This document shows positions 1-15,300 of a stretch of 64,000 nt of DNA, piece by piece. Both the position numbers and the translations under genes were made by a program. Location: positions 48,055,381-48,119,380 of the forward strand of contig JALJCS010000001.1 in assembly GCA_023055355.1 (NCBI GenBank), in the 5' to 3' direction. Numbering within the stretch: the first letter of the stretch is position 1; each line of letters begins with the position of its first letter. Source of the stretch: Agelaius tricolor (Eukaryota > Chordata > Aves > Passeriformes > Icteridae). The notes below the pieces were generated by a model that was not told where the DNA came from, searched no databases, and saw only the letters and a list, made by a program, of their open reading frames with translations.

Positions 1-3000
1 ACAAATCAAATTCCTGTGACTTTTGTCACTGGTCATGTATTTCCTCCAGCTCTGCTCACTGCTGTTGCTGCCTGTGACTCTTCAGTTGTTTAAGAGCCTT
101 TTTATATGAACCCTGTTTTATGGTTTAATGATCTCTTACCAAGGCAGACAGCTTTACCTTTCACCATTCAAGTCTGCTCTCTGGGACTCAAACTTCTCAT
201 TTTTAACAAAGTTATCTTTAAAAGTTGATAACCAACCAATAATCTTCCAACTGGCATTTTCCTTGAAATGTAAGAAAAAAAGTCTAAATTGTTGTCTCTT
301 GCAGATACATGCATATTAATCATAGTTCTCACTTCTTAGAGAACCTTCTTATTCCCTACCACAAAACCATAAATTTTACTGCAAATTTTAATATCATAAA
401 TTTCTATGCAAAATTTTAACTTAAGCTGTTATTTAATTATGCTGTTCTTTTCTAAGATGGTTAGATAGTTAATTAGAAAATGGAAGGGGATATTACTTTC
501 TGCAAAATTTGAGTGATTTAGGAGCCTAATTTTCTATGAAAGGCTGTTAGTTTTTTGAAATCTGCTCCTAAAGATATGGCTCAGGCCTAAATGAAAATGT
601 GAAAACTGAAATAAAATGTTTCTTTTTAATGTGTGTTAACATTCTTTTTATTTTATGTTTACATTACTTTAAATAAATGTACATATTTTATGCATGTTTA
701 CCTCTTAATCCTTCTTTGTATGTCCTGCTCCAGTCTTTATTTTTGTTCCTATTCATTGATTATTTTTTAGAGACAGCTATCCAACACATGTATTTTACTC
801 CTCTTGACTATTAAAGCCATTGAAAAGGAACATATTTTTTAAAAATTGCAAGTCATGTCTGTTTTTCTCTTCCCAAGGCATTAGCACCTATGGCTCAAAT
901 AAGCAGCCATCAATGTAAGCCGGGGGAAAAAAAAATCCTTCTGCAGCCTGTTTTCCCTCTTTGCAGCCTTCCTCTGCAGCAATAGAAATACTGAGATTTC
1001 TCCCCAAAACCTACCTGTTGTCTCCTGAGACCTGAGTGCAGCAGACCCTGAGGAGGTGCAGGGCAGAGCCCTGTGCAGAACTTTCTGCTCAGAGGGAATC
1101 TGGGCATCAGGAGGACAGGGTGCATCTTGCATTGCTTCCTGCCACAGTTATTAAGCAGTACAGACATAACCAGTGAGGCTTGCCCAGAAGCAGCTCAGAA
1201 GAGTTATTTAATTGTAAACACAATTCCACACACATAATCCACTCAGTACTTCTTGAGAGAAGTAAATCATGGTATGCAGAGTTTGTGGGTGTAGCTTCGA
1301 TTGCAGTAAATCCCCAATTTCTTGCCACAAAAGTGGACTGACAGTATTTTCCTCAGAGCTCTCAGGTGGCAGACAGACATGCAAAGAGGTTTTGTTTCCA
1401 CTGGTGATTCCTATCAGGCTGTCCAGTGCACACAGAAAACTGACAATGAGGGCTCAGCTCCCTCTCACCCAGGGTGCCATTCCCACCCTGACCCTCTTTA
1501 CAGGTGCTCCACTTTGCATAAAGACTTGAAGATCCCTGGGCCCAGGGGTAGTGGCCAGCAGGCTCTGAATGAGGGAACTTTGCAGAAAAGTAGTGAATCC
1601 AAGTTTAAATTATTTTAGGCAAGAGGAAGGTTCAACATTCATCTCCTACACCTTGCACAGGGGGGGGAAATGCTCCCCAATAAATCAAGTACTGCAGTGT
1701 TATGATCACTATATATTTTAACAACAAGTGACAAATTGTTTGGCAGCAGCTTTAAGGACAAGCAAACAGATTCTAATCTGGCAAAGCTTCTGCCAAGTGA
1801 CTAATTTGTATCTACGCCTTGTTATAGACAAAGGTACAGAATTGTAGATTACATTGAGAGAAGAAAGATGTGAAATACATTTATTCCTGCAGGAAAATAA
1901 ACTGCTCTTCTGAGTTAATAGTCACAAAATGACACATTCTCTCTTGACATGTATTGTAAAACTTTCTGTTCGACCAGAAACACAGGTCTTTGCTTACAAA
2001 ACACCAGCAGCTGTAATTAACACCTGAGAAACCCAAGCAGGAGCGTGCCTGTAAGGCTTGTGCAAACACATCCTAGTACTTACTTCTGTTAGGATGTAAA
2101 CAAAAGCCATATGCCTCAGAATGAAAGAGTGTAAGAAACAGCAATAAATATTTCACAGACATGGAAATAAATAGGCAGGAGGAGTTGAGAGATGATAGCT
2201 GGAGCTAGCTTACTGCATAAACAAATTCCAACTTGAACTTAAGTATGATAGGGAGAAAACAAGGTGGAAGGAAGAAGGGCATATTCAGTTGAATTCTAAA
2301 TTTCTTGTGCTGCATACTCACAGTATTTTATGTCATTACTATATTTGGTGTCAAGTCAGTGCTCTGAATTCTCACATCCCATTTAAAATAAAATTATGTT
2401 TCTCAGGGTCATGGCTGTGAAGAAATCATTGAAGACATGAATCAAACAGGACTGATGTAGTCTTATGTTCAAGAGACCAAAGACAATCAAAAGAATAATT
2501 TTCAATCTATTTGACCGGTTCATCCCTTTACAGTACTGACTCTGAAATCTGAAGATGACAGGCATAATCTGAACATTGTTAACTGTTCAACTGCTGACAA
2601 ATTTAGTCATGTTACCTAATAAAGAAAATACACCTAAAGACAAAAATATGTATATGTTCCACTTGGAGCACTGAACCAGCCTGATTGTACAATCAAACTG
2701 ATTTTTACTTGATATTTCCGAATAGAAAAAAAATTACAGAAATATGTTCATAAGTTATTCTTTTATGTATATCTGTGATGAGCTCAACAATTTTCTCAAG
2801 GCCATCTAGAAAAATATTCTAGAGTTAGGAGATGGAAATGGGTTCATTTATCCCAAAATGAAAGGTGATTTATTTTTGAAGGCTTATTATTAGTTAGTCA
2901 GTGCTCTCATGTGAATCAGTTGGTCCATGGATTTTAACAGAATTAGTATCTGTCAAAATAACTCCTAGCCCACTGGTCTCCTTCAGCTGGGCCAGGCATC

Positions 3001-6000
3001 TGCTTCCCAAATTATTGTGGCATGTACAGAGGACAGGAAGTGAACTTTGCCCATGAAAACAGCAGAGCCCACATGCAGAGTTCTTTCAACTTCACATCAG
3101 TAGTGTAGGCAGATGACTACAAGCATAATATCTTGTTGTCATTGGCTCAGAATTACAGATGAGGAATGCTAGGTAGGTGTTTAGGGTATATATGAAAATA
3201 ACATCGGTAGAAGAGAGGATCAGATGGGAGATTCAGGAAAGAGTGCAGAAGGGAAAAGTTTCGACTTGGAATTTTAAACCAGCACCCAGAGATGGAGCTG
3301 ACAAAACCAGTGTGTAAAGACCTGGTAAGGCAGTCACAAGAGCTCTACTTAGACCTTCACCTTACCAGGTAGGAAAGCTTTACACATCTGGAACTTTTGA
3401 GGCCAGCACTCCCTCCTCCTGGACTGCCAGAGGTGCCTAACACTTAATCCCACAGCAGGCACAGAACCACATGAGGTTTTCTCCAGAGGGCATCCAGAGC
3501 CTGAAGGAGATGGATACAGGACTTCTGAACTAGCTCCATTTTCCTCTTCAACTCAGAGATTTCAGTACCAACACTTACATCTATATTATTGTTTTTTAAA
3601 TTTCTAAGACATCCTGTCCTCCTGGAAATGTAAAAGTTAAAAAAAAAAAAAGAAAAAGGCTGAGTGGAAGTCACTATTTTTAGTTATGCAAAACTGGCAG
3701 TAATCTCTCCTGAATGGATGTGGAGGTCAGCAGCTCAGTTTTACTGTTTCACTCTGAAAATAGCACCTTTCAGCACTGAGACAGTGGGAAACAACATCTA
3801 CTGAGTGACTGGAGAAAATGTGATGCTTCCATGTTTTTCTCATGCCTCCTACCCAGTTCTGCAGTTCCTGGGCTGATGAGGGTTGACATTGCCACTTCCA
3901 AAAAGGCTGGCAATCTCCACCTGCTGAAGACAGTTTTTCACTGTGTGATTTTTGACCATCTGGATACAGCATCCTTATTTACTTTTTTTTTTTTTTTTTG
4001 GAAATAGCTCCTTTCATGCATTCCCAGGAAATTAGGTTTTACTCTGCTGCTTGATTCAAGCTGACAAAATCATCTGTTGTCTTCTTCCAACTGGTTAAGC
4101 TTTTTCCTTCAAAATCTTTTGGCTTTAGGACAGATCATTCATCCTAGATTTTACTGTGTCTCTCCTCAATCTTCTATAACCTGCCTTTGAAATAAGTTTC
4201 CAACAGTTTCTCTGTAGGCTGCCTCCTTCCTATATAGAAAGTTTGATAAAAATGAGTGGAAAAGTGTTTTTTCGTTACCTAAGTTGTCACGTTCTCTCTG
4301 AAGAGAATGCACTGCCCTACATTTTAAAATGCCAAAAGTAGTTGTAAATGAATTTAGCACTAGCACTTGAGCCTTAAACCCCCAATTTTATCACTAAAAA
4401 CACCAAAAGGAACATTATTTCTCTTGGCAATGGATGTTTTAGTGTACACTGTGAGCTTCAGTGATGAAAAAAAAGTAAAGATATACCAAGAAGCAGTGAG
4501 GCATACACAGGAGGTGGAGCTTAGACAAGAAGATTAGGTCATTCATTGAAAATTATCCAATCTTAAATGTCAAACTACATGTAGGAATGTATGTGTACAG
4601 TACCCATATAGTATATATGTATTCTATATTTGACTATGCTACCTCCTTTCTAACGAAAAACATGGCTAGTTAAAATAATGTGCTAGACTCCTATATCACC
4701 TTTTTATTTGCATGTTATTGGCTATTAACTGTTTTTTTCAATCCTTTTTTTTTTTGCGGGGGGTCTGTCTCAGGCTTTAAATAGCGATAGGAGAAACACT
4801 CAGACACAATAAAACAGATAATTAAACAGAGATCTAAACACAAAAAAAGCCCAAGAGGTAGTGCTCACAGAAACTCTATTTGTCATTACCCCTCATAGAT
4901 TTTCCTGCATTATTTGCCTGAAGTTAGCATGCTGCTAGATATCCTGAACCCTTATCTGCTTTTTCAATGGGGAAAAATAAATCCAACAATCAAGCTTTGT
5001 GTTGGTTTTGCTGAATGCCTCCTGAATCTGGCTTTACTCCTGTGCCATGTACGAAACTCTGCAACCTCCATGGTATTCAGCATGATTTGATAGAAAAGAA
5101 ACATATTTTGCAGATTTCTTCAGACCACATTTAATAAACAATATATCTGAGCAGGATCACGCAGGACCTCCTCTCAGGAGATCCTAATATGTTTTTGGGG
5201 TCTGTCTCCGCACCTCTTCATTCGCACTTACTCATGTAAGGGGAAGAGAGGAGTGGCCACCAGCTAATGCTCTGTTATGTGGAAGCCCTTAGGGAATTCC
5301 TGCAGCATTTACAATGTAGAACAGGTAGTCAAGAAAAGTCAAGATGGACACTTGCAAACATCTATATGAAAATATAATGGTTTGCATTTCAGTCTCCCCA
5401 TGTAGCCTCAGGAGCCTGGGGACACCACATGACACAGGTCATGGATGAAATCTCCTGCTTAGTGTGCTGCAGTCTCTTGGATTTGTCATTAATTTGTGAA
5501 CAAGGTTCCTCAAGTTCTTATATCCAGCACGCAACTAGAAGCATTGCAGAAAATGGGTCATGACAACACTATTTAGTATATCTGTATGTTTATGTATATA
5601 TTCAAAAATTCATAAATTCCCAGAGGGCTTGAGTCTGGTATCAAGAAGAAAAGTCAGTCAGATTTATCAGATCATAACAGATGGCTCAGTACTTCTAGAA
5701 GTGCAGCAGACAACACCCTTATTACCGAATTCCTGTGGTTTTGTGTATTTAAATTATGGGTGGGGTCATTCCCTTCAACTGCCCCACTAACCCAGCACTG
5801 CCCAGCTTTGGGGGCTCCAGGCAGGAGTCCTGGGCTAAAACATTACGAGCACAGCAGAAACCTGGGAGCATGACACACAGACAGCCCAGCAGCTCAGGCC
5901 AGAACCCAGCCAGGAGCTCTTACACCCAGTGCTCTGTCACTGGACACCTTTACCGCGCTCTGCTGAGCTGCCCAACCCTGCAGGGGCTGCTGCTGTGGTG

Positions 6001-9000
6001 CACAGCATGGTGTGACTCTGGAGCCTGTCTCAGGGTAGGATGCTGAGTGCTGCAGCAGGAGAGCTCTCTGGGGATGTCACAGCTGTGAAGCACAGAGCAA
6101 CCTGAGCAGCTCTGCACCTCAGTGATGGAGCCAGGCTAAGCACCAGTGTGCCTGCTTGTATGGACCTCACTCACACTTCAGCACCACCATATCCCATATC
6201 TCTGGCATTCCTGCCCATGCAAAATGCTCCCACTGTTATGCGTGTTTTTCATCACACCCGTCTTTCCTGGGGTAGTGTAGAGGTAGCTGTGTTCAGAAAT
6301 GACAGACATAGCACACGTAGCATGACAGTGCATAAACACGGCCTCTTAATTCTTCTGTCAGGCCCTGGTAGAAGGAGAGAGCCATGACTTGCACTAGAAA
6401 AGACCCAGTTATTCACATGGAGACCCACCAGCTCCTAGACATTACCACAGTCTGTCCTCCCTGATGTTAGTCCCTTTTTTACTAATGTGTCCACTAAAAA
6501 AAAAAGGAGAACAAAAAAACCTCAACCCCAACCTCAAAATGCTGCCAAGCATGAGTCCTGTGGTAACATTCAACAAACTCCAAGCCAAGATATGCATGTT
6601 TCATATCTTAATAGTAGAAGAATGTTGGATGCCTTCTGTATTCCAATGAAAGCAGGTTTTTCCCACAATACAGAAGATTGATAAAATACTCTTCCATGGA
6701 ATTAACTAAACAAAAGCTGTTGTTTGTTCGCTTACTGTAGGTGTGTCTCAACTCTTCAGTGATTGATACAAAAAACTATGTCTGTTCTGCATTTCATAAA
6801 AAAAGGTGCTTGAAATGTCCTTAAGTCCATTAAATATGATGATAAGCAACAGATGCGTAGGTTGCCATCAGAAGACTGCGCTTTTGTGAGGTGGGAAAGA
6901 AATCTTTGCTGGCTTTTTTTGACCAGACTGGATTCTAAAGAGATCTGTTAGAGTTGAAAGCAAGGGGAGAAGAGACTTGGGGGGGGAAGTAAAGACACCT
7001 GTTTTCTATTTTTAAAGAACTCTCTCCTTAAAACATGGTAAGTATGTTCTCAACACTCAAGCTGCTGAGCATATCCAAAGAAGGCTGGCAGGCAGGATGG
7101 GGGTGTGTGGTGCTACATGAGGGGGTGTCAGTGGAGCAGCTGAGGTGTTGTCTAGCCAGGTGGTTGGCAGCACAAGCAAGGATTGCCTGTTGGTGGGGAG
7201 AGCATCTGTGAGTGCTGGCAGAAGTGAAACTGGTTGCAGCTCCATCCCCAAAAACCTGTACCCATTTCCAGACAGTATTCTGGCTCTACCAGCCTGATCT
7301 TTTGATATCCTAGACTGGGTCTTGACAAGCAGCACATTCTGGATTTAATCAGAGATGTTTTTGTGAAATGGTAAATGCAGATGACATTGGATGAGTGGAT
7401 TTGCTAGAGAGCTTTGGAGACACAATCAGTGCTGCAGAAGGGAACAGAGTGAGTGTGCAGTGCTGATACCTCTGTGTGGGAGAAAGCTACCAGTTGTCTC
7501 CCTTTTCTTCTCCTTACATCCCAGCTTCTTGTTTCAGCAGATGTGGTGTTTAAGCATTATCACTGTATGGGCAATGCAAACAGCACATTTTCTATACTAG
7601 TCCTACAGCTGTCCACCAAAAGTCAAGCTGCTGCAGGGCATGAAGAATAGAATGAAGGTTAAGTTTCTTTAGTCCCTCTGCTCTCACTGGATTTCTGCAG
7701 CTTCCAGCTACCTGGCAGTTATTACCCTCCAACAGCACTACATATAGGAGAAATAATTCCCACAGGTAATCCATCATCATCTGTTTACAAGAGCTGTCAC
7801 CTCGAGAAATGATGCTCTGGTAAGTCTTCCTAAAGTAAGGGACGGTAGAAATTACAGCCACCAATAGCTCGGGTCAGGCTGAAGTCAATGGTCTTGTGCT
7901 CCCTGGAGCTACTACAATAATAAAACAAAACCAACAAGGAGCGTAGTCTTCATCCATCTTGTGACATTCATTTCCCCTGCTCTTTTGAAAAAACCTTCCT
8001 CTAATTTCCACAGCACACAGTGCCAGCACCAGCTGGTGGGAACTCAACATCTTCTCCTTTGTGCCATTGGTGAGGTTAAATGGGAGGCTGGTCCCACACA
8101 CCTCATCCTAACTAGAAGGCATTAGCTTTCCCTTAGTGCTATGAAATGTCCTACTTATATCCTCTAGCCTTCCACTACAGCTTCCAAAATGACTTTGGCT
8201 GTTGTAAGCATAACCCTGTTTACTAAGATTTAAGTGAATTAGAAACAATATACATATATGTGTATTCCTAGGACCTATGATAAAGGTTCAGATGCCTCTT
8301 AACCTCAAAATAAAACTGAAATAACTCCTTCCTGGTTCAGCATCATACAAAACATGTGCTTACAGCACCAGAGACCATCTTAAACTTTCACATCCTGAAG
8401 ATGTAAAAAAAGGTAAAAGGTTGATAAATTATATCTTCCTTTCTAAAAGGTAGGGGATGGTTTAGTTCTTCTAGCTTAAAGATGACAATGCATTTAGTAG
8501 TCACGTAGCAATTCTTTACTGTGGTTTTGACACAAAAACAGTTTGTGATGACTTTGATGGCCTATACTAGGCAGATATAGCTCCCCTCAATAAAAGACTT
8601 CACCCATTAAAAAGCATAATTGCACTGACATTAATTTAATAAATTAAGCAGCTGCCAAATTTTTTCCTCTCTAAAGTGGACTGCTTGAAAAGATATGGGC
8701 AGTAATTCAGCGAAATAGTTTCTTATCAGCCTGCTAAGTGAGAGCACAGATCAAAACAGTTCAGAATAGGACATTTATGAACATTTGTAATGCGAGGAAA
8801 ATGACCTTGTGTGGCAAAGCACTGAACCCTATTATTAATTATAGGCAAAGTCATACATCCATAGATAAGAGGAAAAAAAATCACCACATTCCTGAAGGGG
8901 CAAAGCAGATCTGGAAGGCAAAACCTTGTAGGAGAGCCACAGACAAGAAAATAAATAAGTCCAAGAATAACAAATAAGAAATACAACACATGAAAAGGAA

Positions 9001-9264
9001 AACAGGCTAAGAGACTTCCATCAATGCTTGAGCAAACAGAAAGAGTTAAACTACAATGAAAGCTTATAACTAAAGCTAAAAGATATTAAAACCTGCTCAC
9101 CCTCCCCAGAGTAGAGACCCCACTGCACTGTACCTTAACATCAGCACAGAGCTTACCTTAGCAAAGCCAGTTCAGAAATCTCCCTGCTTGCCTCTGACCA
9201 AACCCCCAAACTCCCTGCAAACAAGAGCTAATTAGCAAGTATCACACGAGCCATCCCCGCCCCC
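1..9264. other. Intergenic 3' flank, no gene recognised
   Basis: Only short open frames (under 100 codons) with no recognisable protein family, on both strands. No tRNA, rRNA or conserved exon with paired splice sites was seen. Short A and T runs occur, for example near 3983-4001 and 4745-4756. Confidence 0.6.
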
Positions 9265-9326
9265 CTTTTTTTTTTTTTTTTCTTTTTTTTTCTTTAACTT
9301 TTGTAATTCAGCCCAGCCCAGCCCAG
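9265..9326. repeat. Poly-T tract followed by AGCCC tandem repeat
   Basis: A run of T with a few C (about 9266-9298), then AGCCCAGCCCAGCCCAGC (9310-9326). Simple-sequence DNA in the SASH1 3' flank. Confidence 0.85.
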
Positions 9327-12300
9327 CTACAGGTGCTGCTCTGCTTGTGTTCTTAGCTTGGCTTCTGGCACCTGCTTCAGCTTTTATCCTTGCTGCTCCA
9401 TGCTCCCTTCTGCACCCAGCATGGGCTTGGCATTCCCCATGTATATTTTAGTGTCTCCCAGCCTCTCCAGCAGCAGGGCCCAAGCATTTCCTGCAGATAG
9501 GCCTGGTGGTTGGTGGCATTAGGGTCAGGCTGGTGGCACCCTGGATAGTTAATGGCTGTGGCCACAGGCTCAGCTCCTTCCCTGGGAGTGTCTTTGCCTT
9601 TCCCTGGTGCGCTAGAAAGCTGTGAGAGATCTGTCTCCTGGGATGACTTCCCATTATAAGGTCACAAAACTACATTTAAAGAAAGTAAATAGTGTCACTT
9701 AAATTACCTACCCATGGAGATGTTTCTTCCCTCCAGACTTTGTGGCTCACTGTCTCTGCTGAGAGGCACATTGGAGAGAAAGCCAGAGGTGTTGTGAGGG
9801 AGGTGGCCCAGCTTGTTAAAGGGAGAATAATGACCTCTTCCATTAACTACCTGATGAACGTGTACCACCACTCACCTCTGCTCTTGGGGTATTTAGCACA
9901 ACCTCACGTGAATTCCAGAATGTTTCAGCTGACAGGCAGATTGAATGCATTCAGCTCATGACCAAAAAAAGCTGTTTTATAGGACTGCCAGCCCTGCAGA
10001 CCTTCTCAGGGCTGTGAAAGACAGGCTGTGTTCCTCCTGGCACTGACTGCCTCATCCATAATCCTGTCCCACTGAGATGCCTCACAGGCACAGTGAAGGT
10101 ACAGCTGAAGCCTGTGAGAGATGATTTGTGAGTCAGGTGCAGATTAAGCACCAGCAGCTAGAAAAAACATTTTTTTTTAAGTGAGCAGATCTGAGGTTTG
10201 AGTGACTTGGAACCAATAAATATGCTTTTTTTTTTTTTACAGAGTAACATTTCAGCGTGGAGCTGGAGTTGAAGCTCTTAACCTCAGAAGCTGGAACAGA
10301 GCCATACCATATATTTTTATGTGGCAGTACAGGAAGAAAGGTTATCACGTTTTAGTTAGCTAAAAGAAGTCTGAAAAGTTACCTTTCTGCTAAAACCTAA
10401 CCTCAGCACCTTCCCCTCCCCTAAGACTGTGAAGCAATTTCACACTATAAAAATGTGCATTTTGAAAACACAGCTGCTTGCCCTGACTCCCTGGTTAGAG
10501 TAAAACTGAGCAAAAACAAATCTAGAGGAATTTAAATGTTATCTTTCTTCCTATTAAAAATTTCACTGGATAGTCTGCCAGAGTAACTGATCTCCAGAAC
10601 CAGGGTCTGCAGGTGACAGTCTCTTTGTCCCTCTGGCTCCCTGTGTGACTGCAGGCATCATTTTCACAGCCATCTCCTTTGGTTCACAGGGTTCACTTCG
10701 TGATGCTGCTCTGGGAACTGCACATCTCCGACAGCAAATCCACAAATGTCTTTTATCTGAGCACAGATGTTTTCCTCCCCAGCTATTTACAGAATCCCTA
10801 GAAGTGTTAATCAGGAAGTTTCAAACAGTAAAGTATTTCCAGCTAAGAGAAGCCTTAACCCAAGGGTTCTGCTTTTTCAGAAGCATCAGCCTACGAGCTC
10901 GCTGTTGAAGTAAGAACAAATATCCCACTAGCACATTTAGATCATCATCACTGTCATCCTCAAAACTCAGTGATGTGGGATCTTTTAAAAATAATAAATT
11001 GTCAGAATTTACCAAGATATTGTGAGAAAAAGATTATTTAAACAGAGATCTGATTCTTGTAGTAGCCTGTTTTGGGCTGTCAGATTTATGGGTTTTCTGG
11101 TGGTCTTTCAAAATCCATAGGTTATGGAGTTGCATAGTATCAGGTATAATTTAATAAATTTTATCTATTTTATATTATTTCTATATGACTTATGTGTTAG
11201 TATCACAGTTTTATAGATCATTTGGTGTGAATTTATTCTAGTTTTGTCTTAATTTTGAACCTGCCATGTGGCAGTAACCCACTTGATGAGAGGAGTAAAT
11301 CTTCCCAAATTAAAGCAAGTTGTGTTATGGCTCCTTATGTACAAATTCTTGTGTAAGCTTAGCTCTGACAAGTGCTCTCTTGGAAGTTGAGGAGCACAGG
11401 ACTCCAGGATGAGTGTGCTGTTCAGACAGCAATGAATGAGAAATCACTGCTACGCAGCTAAGTTTGTCTGGCATCTGTCTTGACACTGGCAGTTTGAGCA
11501 ATAATTTCCTCTCCAGATGCTGTGCAGAATGAGAGAGTTTGGCTTAAGAGGTTAGAAAAATAATGGTCTGGCAGTAAACAGCTTTTTAGAAGTACTTTTT
11601 GGAGACTTACTTAAAATTGTGCAATGCTTTGTCTACAGTGTTAGGAATCACAGCAAGTAACATATTAGATGCACAATATGTATCTTTGAATCATCTACCT
11701 GAGAGAGACTGCTACCTGCTGGACTTTCAAAACTTTTTCCCAGGGTACAACTTTTTCATCTTCTTTCCTTATATCCTGCTTAAATCAGTGGATAACATGA
11801 GTTGAAAACTCACAAACTTTGGGAAAACTTGAATCTGGCTCTAAATGTCAGGTTTTGGTTCTGTTCTGCAGATCTGTGAATTTATTTGCCTATAAAGAAA
11901 TGTTTAATGATCCTCAGAACAATAAGCAGGAGCCAGCTCTATTTCCTTCTTTCCCATCAAATTCAATCACTATGCTGAAACTGGTTTCTTTAAAGTCAGT
12001 CAGTAAGAGGCAAATTTTCCCCTTGTGAAGATGAACCATTACTCAGCCTGTGTATTCTGATATTTAACCTAACACTTGGCCCTGGCCACTCTGCATTTCA
12101 GAGGCGGCAGCGGGGAATGAAGCATTCTTCAGCTCCTCAAGGGGTCTGGACCACTGGAAAGGTCAAGCAAACAAAGTTAAAATAACCATGAGGCTTGCTG
12201 GCCAGCCAGCACTCTGGGTCCAAGATCAGCGGTGCTGCTGGTGGTGACTAATGCAATTAAATCAGCTCTGGGTCCTGTGCTGCGGGAACGATCTTATAGC

Positions 12301-15300
12301 AGTGCTTGCTGCTGCCAGATGGATTGCTCAAGCCTGGAAACCTCCCTCGTGCGCACATACTTCATCGCAACAGGCACTTTCCGTGGAAAAACGTGGCACT
12401 GGCGGAGGGATTTTTAGCCTCTTCCCTGTAGGAAACAACGGCAGAGAGCAGAGTGCAGTGTGCAGGAGTCTGTGGGTGGTGAGCATGGGCTTTTTGGGCT
12501 GCAAAGAGTGGTTTATTTGTTGGGAATGGTGGCAAAGCAGAGCCTGGAGGAACGTGTACCAGGAGGGCTTACTGGAAAAGGGGCCAGTGAGCACTGTGGA
12601 CTGGCTGCCAGTGCTGAGGATGCTCCACCAGGCATTCCCCTCCAAGCTGTGGCAACTCCCAGCCTCTCCCAGAGAGGAGTTAGATGTCTGGCCATGTCTG
12701 CTGTGGTTGTTTCTCAATTGTTTCTATCCTGAAAGATTAGTATTTGGAATAACAGTGAGAAAGCAGATATCTGGAATTTGCCTGGACTAAATGGCATGGG
12801 TAGTTTCTCTGTTTCCCACTTTGTGAGGCATTAGTGGAAAGCTGGAAGGAAAGGGTGGGAGGTCAAGGACAGCATCTGAGCCCCATTATGTCACCCACTG
12901 TGCTGGTGCTTAATTCACCAAAGTCTCCCTGTAGTGAGGTGACCTTACAGTGAAAACACTTCTGCTTCCTTTCCTTCTCATCAGGTACTCGTGGCTTTGT
13001 CACAAGCTTCATTATGACATGCAAGGAGAAAAGCAGCATCTGTTTATGGCCATATATTAACACTAAGCACCATAAATTGTGTATGAAAACGGAGTGTCAG
13101 CCAGGAGAGATCATTCTTCAGCTGCTGCTGTTGGCAACTGCTGAAGTTTGAGGTGTCCTGTAGGGTAACACAGTAGTGAGCTGCTCAGTTTTTAATGGAA
13201 AGGCCCTTTCCTGTTCAATTTCAATTCTTACAGGGTTCTGGACAATTAAACTGGGGTTTGAGGTACTACAGATTGCTCTTAGGTAAAAGTGACCTCATAT
13301 TTGACCACTGTGGCTAAATCCATGTTGTTACCATTGGTCCTAACTGTGGAAAAAATTACATACAAGGAAGGAAGCACGAGCTGCACCTTCCAGTCTTCCA
13401 GTAAGTCTCCCAAATTCATTACCATCAGAACAGTTGTTTTAGGTCAGACTAAGGGTTTATTCATCTCAGTATCTTTCCTTCAGATGCATCTTAACTATGT
13501 TTGTGAAATGAGTATAAAACCTTTTCCCCTGTACATTCTTCCAGCTCTCTGTGGTTTAAGCATGTCCTCATGTAAAGCCTGCACTCGCCCCATAATCCTT
13601 TTAGCAGTCATAAACAAAGCTTAATTCCAAAATCTCCTCAATTTATTAATTCTTGTGGCCTCTGAAGCAGTCTGCTGTAAACACCACCACAATATAACTA
13701 CACAGTCATGAACCATTATTTCCTTTTGCAGATCTGGTATCAGTTGTTCACTGCATTGTGAAGACCCTGAGCAAACTGTTCTCCATTCACATTTTCCCTC
13801 ACCGCCATCACTTCACTGCTCTTCATCCCATTCTGCATCAGTCTCTCCATTCAGACCTCAGGGCTGTTTAGCCTCTCTTTGTAGGAAAGCTGTGCTGCAC
13901 TGACCATCCCTGCTATTATCCTGTGCTCTATCCAATTCTGACACAACGTTTTCTGGGATAGCAGCGACCTTACTGACATTTAGTAGGTGAGATATAGATA
14001 AACATGCAAACTCCACAAGCTTTTAAGTTAGGAAGGAATTACTCAATTAAATACTATTAACTTAGACAACTGAAAGAACAATGTCCTCGCTGCTTTGCTG
14101 GGACCCGTATTTACCTTACAGCAAGCCCAGAAATCACCTTTTGGGCTCTTCCAATTGTGCAAAGTCCTAGATTTGCCCTAGCACATAGCAAGGTTTGTCC
14201 AAAGCACATTTCTCTCTGAGAAAGGCAGCCCTCCAAAGGCACAAGGAAGGCAGGGGCAGCCTGCATGGTGGTTCTATGTGTGGGGAAGAAAAGGGGCAGA
14301 TATCAGGGGTGGGAACTTCATGGGGTTAATTTTTAATACAGTTGAGGCTAAAATAGGGTTAATACTTTGGAGGGAAAGTACTGAGTGCAGGGTCAATGAC
14401 AGTAGTCATAGTAGCCAAAAAGAAAGTGTATAGGGTCATTGGAGCCCCTGGAAAACTTAGAGGAGGATAGCTACAGGGAAGCACTATTTGTGCATAAAGA
14501 AGGCTGAATGTTTTACATGGGAAAAGACTGCCTTCATGTCCTCAAGAAGGCAAAGGATGCACAGAATAAACAAACAAACAAACAAACATCCACAAACCCG
14601 TGCTTGGGCAATTATATCAAGATATATGCTAGCCTTCATAATGACACCAGTGCCGGCAATAGGTTGGTTTATCATTTTTATGGATCAGGACGGGACAAAT
14701 GAGTGCCTCAGTTCAGGGCAGCCCATGGAAGTATGTAGAAGAATATCAGTATGTTTTGTTGCTGCAACGAGAAAGCAACAAAACTTAAAGGAATGGCATG
14801 TAGGCTTGGCTGCAGTCTCTGAATAAGGCAATTAAAAGGTTTTGCAAAAGTAGTTGACAGCCTTATTCTCTGGGTGCTTCTGTAGGATACTTCATCTGCA
14901 AGGCACAGCTGGCTATCCAGGTGAATTGCTTTCCCATCTCAACCACAGAGGGAGGTATGAGCTGACTCAGGATGAAGCAAAGACAACATTTAAACACTCA
15001 TTTTCAGACAAATATAAAGTAGCTCCTGCAGCAAGACACAAAATCAAGACAGTGATAATTTGCTGTTAAGCCCAGATTCTAGATCTGAGGACATGGAAGT
15101 ACTCTAGTAGACATGGGACTTTCCTCAGTTTTGCGCCTTCCTATCAAACCTGGTGGCTCATGGGTCTGTGACTGAGCTGTCAGCTGTGCCAGCCCTGGGC
15201 TGGAGGGAGACACTCAGATGGCACAGGTGGTGGCACAGTGGGCATACATGGCTGGTTAACGTGTTCCTTGTTCTTGCAGGAGCCACAAGAAGCAAATAAA

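Noticed and set aside
10821..11015. Minus-strand 64-codon frame with acidic and Leu/Arg-rich segments, suggestive of a degenerate transposase leader
   Set aside because: Too short, ends abruptly, and no downstream transposase or terminal repeats were found.
12251..12790. Overlapping open frames of 179 codons (plus) and 129 codons (minus)
   Set aside because: GC-rich stretch open on both strands, no recognisable family, no splice partners and no start context; the coding-like length is explained by base composition.
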